Notes: generated from the sequence alone by a model not told the origin. DNA of 6,761 bases from Clostridiales bacterium (GCA_021199135.1 JAJQIQ010000183.1:1-6761), one strand, 5' to 3'. Positions 1 through 4,820 are shown, counted from the stretch's first letter. Translations and numbers: made by a program.

Positions 1-14
1 TTTTTCGATTTCCA

Positions 15-43
15 TTGGTATCATAACACAAGTGTGGTAAAAT
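15..43 (+). promoter_or_regulatory. Sigma-A type promoter for the BMP-domain/phosphoesterase operon
   Basis: TTGGTA at 15-20 (4 of 6 to the -35 consensus) lies exactly 17 bp from TAAAAT at 38-43 (5 of 6 to the -10 consensus). A TG at 35-36, one base ahead of the -10, makes it an extended -10 element. Transcription would start near 50, giving a leader of about 88 nt before the start codon at 138. ACAC-AA-GTGT (26-35) forms a small dyad in the spacer and could be an operator half-site pair, but it is too short to insist on. Confidence 0.6.
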
Positions 44-90
44 TGGAATAGGTAATTTGAAAAAAAGCTTGGCCATTGGTGAAGGTAGCC

Positions 91-122
91 ATGAATGGAA
101 TGATCAATGAATGGAATGACAT
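91..122 (+). repeat. Two-copy 16-bp tandem repeat in the operon leader
   Basis: The 13-bp word ATGAATGGAATGA occurs at 91-103 and again at 107-119, so two 16-bp units abut (91-106 and 107-122) and differ only in their last three bases. The second unit ends just before the Shine-Dalgarno GGAGGT at 126-131. It could be a slippage duplication, a pair of protein-binding sites, or part of the small leader ORF that starts at 91. Confidence 0.75.
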
Positions 123-141
123 TACGGAGGTAAACATATGA
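91..141 (+). CDS. Possible 16-codon leader ORF overlapping the next start codon
   Basis: An ATG at 91, preceded by a modest ribosome-binding-like GAAGGT (81-86), opens a frame encoding MNGMINEWNDITEVNI. Its TGA stop (139-141) overlaps the ATG at 138-140 in an ATGA junction, the usual arrangement for translational coupling. The peptide has no run of one amino acid that would suggest a classical attenuation leader, and part of it is simply the tandem repeat. It is too short for coding statistics, so chance is a serious alternative. Confidence 0.25.
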   Translation: MNGMINEWNDITEVNI

Positions 142-2045
142 GCGAGATAGAGTATGTGGAGGCTTTGAAGCTTGGGAAAAAGGAATATAAGGCGTGTGTG
201 ACGGCAGGGAGGTTCCCGTATCTGCCAGTCCTAGACGACATCCTCTCGCGCGAGGAGATACAGACGGAGCAGAACATGGGGCTCGTGCAGGTGCCGCTGG
301 AGTTCATCGTCGGCACGTCCACGATGGGACGGACATACTCGTTCGCCGCGAACTTCATGCCGATACTGGAGGAAGGCACGGAGTTTTCGTTCAAGTGGTC
401 GGCGCTGGCTGACGCGCAGGTCAACGAGGGGATCCGCGACCCTATCACCGCGTACGAGTACAGAAACCGCTACTACGTCGTCGAGGGCAACAAGCGCGTG
501 AGCGTCCTCAAATACTACAAGGCGGACTCGATACCGGCGGTAGTCACGCGCAAAATTCCGAAGTACTCGGAGGACGAGGACATAAAGCTCTACTACGAGT
601 ACATGGACTTCAACAAGGTCACCAAGATAAACTGCCTGGAGTTTTCAAAGCTCGGGATGGCGGCGCGCCTGCTCGAGCTGACCGGCGGCGATGAGCCGTG
701 GGACGAGATAAAGAGGCAGGACTTTACGAGCTTTCTGCTCCACTTCTCGCGGGCGTACGACTTCCGCGGCGGCAAGAAGCTGCCGATCCGCATAGGCGAC
801 GCGCTGACGGCTTTCATCAACGTCTACGGCTATGAGGCTGCGCTCGCGATGCCCGACGAGGAGATCAACGAGAGCATCATAAAGTGCTGGAATGAGTTCG
901 TCGTGCTCACGGGAGAGCAGAGCGTGGGGCTCGTGATGGACCCCGCCGAGGTTCAGGAGAAGAAAGGGCTGAACCTGCTCAACTATTTCCTCCCCGCGAC
1001 GAGCAGGAAGCTCACGGCGGCTTTCCTATACACGCGCGACCCGGAGGACTCCGACTGGATATATGCGCATGAGTTGGGGCGCAACTACCTAGAGCAGACT
1101 TTCCCAGACCAGATAAGGACGATCAGCGTGTCGGGCGTCAACGAGGAGAACGTCGAGCAGACGCTCGCTGACGTGATGGGGCAGGGCGCGAGCATCATAT
1201 TCGAGGTCGGCCCGCAGATGATGCAGAAGAGCCTCAAGGTCGCGGTGAATCACCCGGACGTCAAGATATTGAATTGCAGTTTGAATACCTCCCACAAGTA
1301 CATAAGGACCTACTATGCGAGGATGTACGAGGCGAAGTTCCTCTCCGGGGTCATCGCGGGCGCGATGGCGGAGAACGACAGGATCGCCTACATAGCGGAC
1401 TACCCGATATACGGGATGATCGCAAACATCAACGCATTTGCGCTCGGCGCGACGTTTACGAACCCGCGCGCGAAGATCTTCCTCGAGTGGTCGACGAAGA
1501 AGGGCTACGACAGGGGGGCGTTCCTCTGGAACAACAACATCCAGATCATCTCCGACCAGGACATGATCACGCCGCAGGAGGAGAGCCGCCAGTTCGGGCT
1601 GTACCGCTACAAGGACGGCGAGCCCCAAAATCTCGTGATGCCGCTCTGGAACTGGGGAATCTTCTACGAGAAGATGATCCAGAGCATCCTCGCGGGCGCA
1701 TACCAGTCGGAGGAGGACGAGGGCAGGGCGCTAAACTACTGGTGGGGCATGTCCGCAGGCGTCATCGACCTCATCTGCTCGCGCAACGTGCCGGCGGGCG
1801 TAAAGAGGATGGCCGAGCACCTCGCCTCGGACATAAAGAAGGGCGACATCGTGCCGTTCTACGGCGAGTTCCGCTCGCAGGACGGCAGCCTCAAAAACCA
1901 GAAGGAGACGGAGATGAGCCCGGAGGACATCATGGAGATGGACTACCTCGTGGACAACGTCATCGGGGAGATCCCCCCGCTGGAGTCGCTCATCGACACG
2001 GCCAAGTCGGTAGTGCAACTGAAGGGCGTAGAGGAAAAAAAATAA
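138..2045 (+). CDS. Cytosolic protein with ParB-like N-terminal region and BMP/Med ligand-binding domain
   Basis: A 635-aa protein. Residues about 90-140 resemble the ParB/sulfiredoxin-like fold: a DPITAYEYRNRYYVVEGNKR stretch with G117-x-x-R120, comparable to the nucleotide-contacting GxxR box of ParB proteins, followed by an 'IPAVV' strand. Residues about 290-575 resemble BMP/PnrA (Med) substrate-binding proteins of nucleoside ABC importers, including EAKFLSGVIAGAM (398-410), 'DRIAYIADYPIYG' and NAFALGATFTNPRAKIFLEW (432-451). Unlike ordinary BMP lipoproteins it has no signal peptide or lipobox Cys, so it should be cytosolic, and no permease or ATPase gene is adjacent. The start is fixed by GGAGGT 7 nt upstream. 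The gene ends in an A8 run and a TAA one base before the phosphoesterase ATG, so the two are almost certainly one operon. I recall similar proteins annotated in clostridia simply as BMP-family proteins. Intracellular nucleoside or nucleotide sensing is inference only; true chromosome partitioning is unlikely. Confidence 0.8.
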   Translation: MSEIEYVEALKLGKKEYKACVTAGRFPYLPVLDDILSREEIQTEQNMGLVQVPLEFIVGTSTMGRTYSFAANFMPILEEGTEFSFKWSALADAQVNEGIRDPITAYEYRNRYYVVEGNKRVSVLKYYKADSIPAVVTRKIPKYSEDEDIKLYYEYMDFNKVTKINCLEFSKLGMAARLLELTGGDEPWDEIKRQDFTSFLLHFSRAYDFRGGKKLPIRIGDALTAFINVYGYEAALAMPDEEINESIIKCWNEFVVLTGEQSVGLVMDPAEVQEKKGLNLLNYFLPATSRKLTAAFLYTRDPEDSDWIYAHELGRNYLEQTFPDQIRTISVSGVNEENVEQTLADVMGQGASIIFEVGPQMMQKSLKVAVNHPDVKILNCSLNTSHKYIRTYYARMYEAKFLSGVIAGAMAENDRIAYIADYPIYGMIANINAFALGATFTNPRAKIFLEWSTKKGYDRGAFLWNNNIQIISDQDMITPQEESRQFGLYRYKDGEPQNLVMPLWNWGIFYEKMIQSILAGAYQSEEDEGRALNYWWGMSAGVIDLICSRNVPAGVKRMAEHLASDIKKGDIVPFYGEFRSQDGSLKNQKETEMSPEDIMEMDYLVDNVIGEIPPLESLIDTAKSVVQLKGVEEKK

Positions 2046-2046
2046 A

Positions 2047-2637
2047 ATGAAGATTTTGTTTATTGCGGATGAAGAGTCGAAGATGTATTGGGACTTCTTC
2101 AAGAAAGAATATTTTACGGACATCGACCTCATAGTCTCCTGCGGGGACCTCAAGGCTGAGTATCTCTCGTTCCTCGCGACGATGGTGCCAGTGCCGGTGC
2201 TCTATGTGATGGGCAACCACGACGACAAGTACGCCTTAAAGCCGCCGGAGGGATGCATATGCATAGAGGACGAGATCTACGAGTTCGGGGGCGTGCGCAT
2301 CCTGGGGCTGGGGGGCTCGTACCGCTACAAGCCCGGCGCGAACCAGTACACTGAGAAGGAGATGAGAAGGCGAGTGAGGAAACTCCGCTTCAAGCTGAAA
2401 CGCAGGAAGGGCTTCGACATCCTGGTGACGCACTCGCCGGCCTTGGGGATTCACGATGACGACGACATCGCGCACCGCGGCTTTGACGTGTTCAACAAGC
2501 TCATCGAGGAGTACCGCCCGAAATATTTCGTCCACGGGCACGTCCACATGAACTACGGGCGCAAGTTCCCCCGCGAGGACATGGTCGGCGACACCCACGT
2601 GATAAACGCCTATGAAAAATTTATAGTTGAACTTTAA
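2047..2637 (+). CDS. Calcineurin-like metallophosphoesterase (YfcE/MJ0936-type fold)
   Basis: A 196-aa protein carrying the ordered metallophosphoesterase motifs: D8 in IADEES, GD at 33-34, GNHD at 56-59, TH at 128-129 and GHVH at 164-167. These residues normally hold two divalent metals and hydrolyse a phosphoester; the substrate is unknown. Motif I is DxE (D8, E10) where most of the superfamily has DxH, and from memory this 'DEES' form recurs in clostridial homologues, so it is probably a subfamily trait and not damage. The protein is cytosolic, with no signal peptide or membrane segment; residues 97-122 form a strongly basic helix-like stretch. Its ATG follows the upstream stop codon by one base (TAAAATG), and the only ribosome-binding-like sequence (GAGG, 2031-2034) is 12 nt away, so translation probably depends on coupling to the preceding gene. 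That supports a shared function. Confidence 0.9.
   Translation: MKILFIADEESKMYWDFFKKEYFTDIDLIVSCGDLKAEYLSFLATMVPVPVLYVMGNHDDKYALKPPEGCICIEDEIYEFGGVRILGLGGSYRYKPGANQYTEKEMRRRVRKLRFKLKRRKGFDILVTHSPALGIHDDDDIAHRGFDVFNKLIEEYRPKYFVHGHVHMNYGRKFPREDMVGDTHVINAYEKFIVEL
2616..2631 (+). repeat. Left copy of a 16-bp direct repeat flanking the structured block
   Basis: AAAATTTATAGTTGAA lies at the very end of the phosphoesterase gene and encodes its last residues. It matches the sequence at 2759-2774 at 15 of 16 positions, and 'CTTTAAA' follows both copies a few bases on. The copies bracket the inverted-repeat cluster, as a target-site duplication or a duplicated gene end would. Confidence 0.6.
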
Positions 2638-2638
2638 A

Positions 2639-2670
2639 CCCATGCCATGCACTCCGCTGCATGGCATGGG
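2639..2670 (+). repeat. Perfect 13-bp hairpin after the phosphoesterase gene
   Basis: CCCATGCCATGCA (2639-2651) and TGCATGGCATGGG (2658-2670) are exact reverse complements separated by six bases. The hairpin starts two bases after the stop codon, where a terminator would sit, but it is followed by AAGCATGCC and not by a T-run, so it is not a canonical intrinsic terminator. It may protect the 3' end of the mRNA. A competing 6-bp hairpin uses part of the right arm (GGCATG 2663-2668 with CATGCC 2674-2679). Confidence 0.85.
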
Positions 2671-2692
2671 AAGCATGCCTGAAGCTGGCCGA

Positions 2693-2737
2693 GCAGCGCC
2701 CGCCTCGCCGCAAGGCGAATCGGAATGTGGGCGCTGC
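2693..2737 (+). repeat. Nested stem capped by a GCAA tetraloop
   Basis: GCAGCGCCC (2693-2701) pairs with GGGCGCTGC (2729-2737). Inside it TCGCC (2705-2709) pairs with GGCGA (2714-2718) across GCAA, a GNRA-class tetraloop. A capped inner stem inside an outer stem is more typical of a folded RNA than of a plain DNA operator. No known RNA family is recognised. Confidence 0.6.
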
Positions 2738-2738
2738 C

Positions 2739-2758
2739 GCATTTCGCATGCGAAATGC
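2739..2758. repeat. Perfect 20-bp palindrome
   Basis: GCATTTCGCA is followed directly by its reverse complement TGCGAAATGC, giving a 20-bp palindrome with no spacer. It lies 35 bp upstream of the tRNA promoter's -35 box. With no loop it is better suited to binding a dimeric protein on DNA than to forming an RNA hairpin, although as RNA it could fold with four bases opened. AAAATTTATTG follows, which begins the right direct-repeat copy. Confidence 0.85.
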
Positions 2759-2774
2759 AAAATTTATTGTTGAA
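2759..2774 (+). repeat. Right copy of the 16-bp direct repeat
   Basis: AAAATTTATTGTTGAA differs from the copy at 2616-2631 by one base (T for A at the tenth position). It is non-coding here, although it still reads like the last codons of the phosphoesterase gene. It marks the right edge of the inverted-repeat cluster. Confidence 0.6.
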
Positions 2775-2792
2775 TTGTGACTTTAAAAACTC

Positions 2793-2821
2793 TTGACACT
2801 GCTCGTTTGAAGTGGTAAAGT
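2793..2821 (+). promoter_or_regulatory. Promoter of the tRNA-Thr gene
   Basis: A perfect -35 TTGACA (2793-2798) is separated by 17 bp from TAAAGT (2816-2821; 4 of 6 to TATAAT). Transcription would begin near 2828, about 23 nt ahead of the mature tRNA. It is also the nearest convincing promoter for the S1-domain gene downstream. Confidence 0.75.
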
Positions 2822-2831
2822 ATTACCGTTG

Positions 2832-2846
2832 ACGCAATCATTGCGT
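2832..2846. repeat. Short palindrome in the tRNA 5' leader
   Basis: ACGCAAT (2832-2838) and ATTGCGT (2840-2846) are exact reverse complements around one central base. The site lies between the expected transcription start and the tRNA. It could be an operator, or form a small leader hairpin removed with the 5' leader by RNase P. Confidence 0.6.
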
Positions 2847-2850
2847 GAAT

Positions 2851-2922
2851 GCTGATGTGGCTCAGGGGTAGAGCACTTCCTTGGTAAGGAAGGGGTCGCG
2901 GGTTCAATTCCCGCCATCAGCT
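2851..2922 (+). tRNA. tRNA-Thr (anticodon GGT)
   Basis: A complete cloverleaf. The 7-bp acceptor stem GCTGATG/CATCAGC (2851-2857, 2915-2921) is perfect; the D-arm is GCTC-AGGGGTA-GAGC; the anticodon stem CTTCC/GGAAG encloses loop TTGGTAA with anticodon GGT (2883-2885), which reads the Thr codons ACC and ACT; the variable loop is GGGTC; and the T-arm is GCGGG-TTCAATT-CCCGC. The discriminator base is T (2922), which I recall from clostridial tRNA-Thr. CCA is not encoded (TTG follows), so a CCA-adding enzyme must finish the 3' end. Confidence 0.97.
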
Positions 2923-2927
2923 TTGCC

Positions 2928-2959
2928 GAAAATCCCCGGGTTCTCCTCGGGGCTTTTCT
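2928..2959 (+). terminator. Intrinsic terminator after tRNA-Thr
   Basis: CCCCG (2934-2938) pairs with CGGGG (2948-2952), extended past one mismatch by GAAAA (2928-2932) against TTTTC (2954-2958), and the right side ends in CTTTTCT. The GC core is only five base pairs with a 9-nt loop, so some read-through into the S1-domain gene 41 bp downstream is plausible. Confidence 0.75.
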
Positions 2960-2999
2960 ATGCGGATAAAAAATGTAATTAAGAGAGGAAAGATTTATC

Positions 3000-3833
3000 A
3001 TGAGCGAGATTGACGAGAAGACACTTGAGGCCGAGGCGGCTGAGGAGCCGAAGCCGGAGGAGACGGCGCAAGCGGCTGAGGAGCCGAAGACAGAAACGGA
3101 GAAGCCGTCCGAGGAGCCGAAGGCTGATGAGGCTGCACCGGCTGCAAAGGCGAAGAAGCCCGCGAAAAAGAAGAGCAACATAAGCCCAGAGACATGGGAG
3201 AAGCTCGAGGGGATGAAAAATGACGGCACCGTCGTCACCGTGTCCATCCAGGAGGCGGTCAAGGGCGGCGTTGTCGGACGGCTCGAAGGCGTCCGCGCGT
3301 TCATTCCGGCTTCTCATCTCTCTGCGGGGTTCGTGGAGGATCTTAACACTTGGGTAGGCAAGGAGGTCGAGGCGCAGGTCATCACCGCAGACCGAGAGAA
3401 GAACAGCCTCGTGCTCTCTGCCCGCAAGATGGCGCGCAAGCAGCGCGACGAGGAGAAGAAAAAGCGCATCGAGGCGATGACAGTGGGAGCTGAGCTTGAC
3501 GGCAAGGTCGAGAGCATCATGAGCTACGGCGCGTTCATAGACCTCGGCGACGGGATCAGCGGCCTTGTGCACATCTCGCAGATAAGCGACCACCGCATCG
3601 AGACGGTCGACGAGGTGCTCAAGGTCGGGCAGCAGGTGAAGGCCAGGGTCATCGGCGTGAAGGACGGCAAGGTCAGCCTGAGCATGAAGCCGGCGGGCAG
3701 CGAGACGGAGACCCCTGCGCGCGGCAACGGCGGCGGCAGGAGAGAGCGGGACAACGCCCCCTCACAGGAGTACATCTCGAATGAGAATGCCTCCACGAGC
3801 CTAGGAGATATCCTGTCAAAAATTAAACTTTGA
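3000..3833 (+). CDS. Protein with two S1 RNA-binding domains and an acidic N-terminal tail
   Basis: A 277-aa protein. Residues 1-50 are a low-complexity Glu/Ala/Pro/Lys tail with three EEPK units (15-18, 27-30, 38-41), followed by a basic AKKPAKKK patch (51-58). Residues about 70-144 form a first, divergent S1 domain (VRAFIPASHL, then NSLVLSARK), and about 161-230 a canonical one (GKVESIMSYGAFIDLGDG, GLVHISQIS, KVSLSMK), separated by a charged linker. A Gly/Arg-rich piece (241-250) precedes a C-terminal TSLGDILSKIKL, which I recall as a recurring end in clostridial S1 proteins. S1 domains bind single-stranded RNA; the protein is shorter than ribosomal protein S1 (4-6 domains) and is better seen as an S1-like translation or RNA-turnover factor. 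The start is fixed by GAGAGGAAAG at 2983-2992. No strong promoter lies between the tRNA terminator and the ATG. Confidence 0.88.
   Translation: MSEIDEKTLEAEAAEEPKPEETAQAAEEPKTETEKPSEEPKADEAAPAAKAKKPAKKKSNISPETWEKLEGMKNDGTVVTVSIQEAVKGGVVGRLEGVRAFIPASHLSAGFVEDLNTWVGKEVEAQVITADREKNSLVLSARKMARKQRDEEKKKRIEAMTVGAELDGKVESIMSYGAFIDLGDGISGLVHISQISDHRIETVDEVLKVGQQVKARVIGVKDGKVSLSMKPAGSETETPARGNGGGRRERDNAPSQEYISNENASTSLGDILSKIKL
3036..3089 (+). repeat. In-frame 18-bp repeat in the acidic tail of the S1 protein
   Basis: The 18-bp word GCGGCTGAGGAGCCGAAG occurs exactly at 3036-3053 and 3072-3089 (36 bp, 12 codons apart), and its last 12 bases recur at 3111-3122. The spacings keep the frame, so copy number can change tail length without breaking the gene. 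Confidence 0.8.
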
Positions 3834-3840
3834 TTTAACT
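3818..3840 (+). repeat. 23-bp sequence around the S1 stop codon, nearly repeated at the lysA stop
   Basis: The segment starts with AAAAATTAAA and ends with TGATTTAACT, where TGA is the stop codon (3831-3833). The segment at 6240-6262 around the lysA stop is identical at 20 of 23 positions, differing only in three adjacent bases (CTT versus AGA) directly before the stop. The two genes are otherwise unrelated. Confidence 0.8.
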
Positions 3841-3896
3841 AATTGACACATTCGTGCTTTTTAGCGTGTGACGGCACAGTTAAATTTAGATTTAAT

Positions 3897-3929
3897 AAAT
3901 CCCCAGCTGAACAGCTCAGCTGGGGATTT
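3897..3929. terminator. Bidirectional intrinsic terminator between convergent genes
   Basis: CCCCAGCTGA (3901-3910) and TCAGCTGGGG (3916-3925) form a perfect 10-bp stem around ACAGC, extended to 14 bp by AAAT/ATTT. ATTTTCATT follows on the plus strand, and on the minus strand the stem is followed by ATTTATTAAAT. It can therefore end both the S1 transcript and the transglycosylase transcript. The rest of 3834-3955 is AT-rich, with a small TTAAAT/ATTTAA inverted repeat (3880-3895), and holds no gene. Confidence 0.9.
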
Positions 3930-3955
3930 TCATTCGACTTTTAACTTTATCGGGT

Positions 3956-4777
3956 TTAAGCAGCCTCGCCGGCGGCCTCGTCATAGTACCCGAGGACCTT
4001 GTCGACGTAGTTGATCGTCTCGGTGAAGGGCGGGATGCCGCCGTACTTGTCCACATTTCCGCTGCCCGCGTTGTACGCGGCGAGGGCGAGCGACATGTCG
4101 CCGTCGTACTTCTCGAGGTTCTGCGCGATCACCTGCGCGCCGCCCATGATGCTCTGGTACGCGTCGTAGGGGTCAGTCACGCCCAAGGATGAAGCGGTGG
4201 ACGGCATGAGCTGCATGATGCCCATCGCGCCCGCGCTGCTCGTAGCGTCGGCGTTGAAGTTAGACTCGACCTTCGCGATCGACTTGAGGAGGCTTACGTC
4301 CACGCCATAGGTCTTTGCGGCCTCCTCGAAGTATGCCTCAAGCTCCGCAGAGCATGAGAGCGAGCCGCCTGCGCTTTCCGATGAGGCTGAAGATGACGCC
4401 TCCGTTGCTGCCGCAGCTGCCGTCGCCTCAGATGTCTCAGCGTCGGCTTCCGCGGCCTGAGATGAACCCGCCGATGCGTATGCGGGGTTAAAACCAAGTA
4501 TCTTCTGTATGGTCTCGGTGGAGACGCTGCCGCTTTTGCTCAGCGAGACAAGCGCGTCGACCGCCATCGCGCGGACATTGCGCTCCGCGTTTTCGAGGAC
4601 GGCCTGGAAACTCTCAATCCTCTCCGCGCTGCTTGCGCCCGTGCTTTCATCCGATGAGGCCGATGAGACCTTCGTCTCCGCGACGGGCTTTTCCTTCTCG
4701 GCGAGCTGCGCCCGAAGCTGCGCCTGCACCTTGGCCGTCATCTGGTCGTCCACATATGAATAAACCTTTACGCTCAT
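3956..4777 (-). CDS. Lytic transglycosylase, GH23/SLT domain
   Basis: A 273-aa protein whose C-terminal part (about 144-265) is an SLT domain that cleaves peptidoglycan between MurNAc and GlcNAc with formation of 1,6-anhydroMurNAc. The visible motifs are the catalytic Glu171 in KVESNFN, GAMGIMQLMPSTA (183-195), ALAAYNAGSGNV (231-242) and TINYV (254-258). Residues 1-95 look helical and charged, and 100-140 is a Ser/Ala/Glu low-complexity linker. The N-terminus (MSVKVYSYVDDQMTAK) has no hydrophobic signal peptide, and GAGGTG five bases upstream of the ATG, with no in-frame upstream start, makes a missed signal unlikely. Export must be unconventional, for example through a flagellar or phage-type route as suggested for some signal-less Bacillota SLT proteins, or occur by lysis. 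No flagellar or phage gene is in the window. The gene is monocistronic here and convergent with the S1 gene. Confidence 0.92.
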   Translation of the reverse strand: MSVKVYSYVDDQMTAKVQAQLRAQLAEKEKPVAETKVSSASSDESTGASSAERIESFQAVLENAERNVRAMAVDALVSLSKSGSVSTETIQKILGFNPAYASAGSSQAAEADAETSEATAAAAATEASSSASSESAGGSLSCSAELEAYFEEAAKTYGVDVSLLKSIAKVESNFNADATSSAGAMGIMQLMPSTASSLGVTDPYDAYQSIMGGAQVIAQNLEKYDGDMSLALAAYNAGSGNVDKYGGIPPFTETINYVDKVLGYYDEAAGEAA

Positions 4778-4820
4778 AAATGCACCTCATGTGTTGGTCC
4801 ATGACTGACATTACGTTTTA

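Noticed and set aside
380..560. Chromosome or plasmid partition (ParB) function for the first gene
   Set aside because: Only the small nucleotide-binding-like region resembles ParB; there is no recognisable DNA-binding helix-turn-helix assignment, parA or parS site, and most of the protein is BMP-like.
1089..1628. Long open frame antisense to the BMP-domain gene
   Set aside because: It is explained by GC-rich codon bias of the sense gene; its translation is rich in Arg, Val and Leu without motifs, and it lacks a ribosome binding site.
2639..2670. Canonical intrinsic terminator for the operon
   Set aside because: The stem is perfect but is not followed by a run of T, so only a hairpin is claimed.
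2236..2760. Antisense frame across the phosphoesterase gene and structured block
   Set aside because: The sense gene has all metallophosphoesterase motifs, the antisense product has none, and no start signal is visible.
2960..3013. Small ORF from ATG 2960 overlapping the S1 start
   Set aside because: Its only ribosome-binding-like bases are inside the terminator stem, and the peptide has no recognisable feature; the S1 start has a much better site.
2979..3593. Open frames antisense to the S1-domain gene
   Set aside because: Their translations are low-complexity Leu/Arg or Ser/Phe mirror images of the acidic tail, and the sense frame has clear S1 domains.
3843..3871. TTGACA at 3843-3848 as a promoter
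   Set aside because: No -10-like hexamer is found 16-18 bp downstream, and any transcript would only run into the terminator and the opposing gene.
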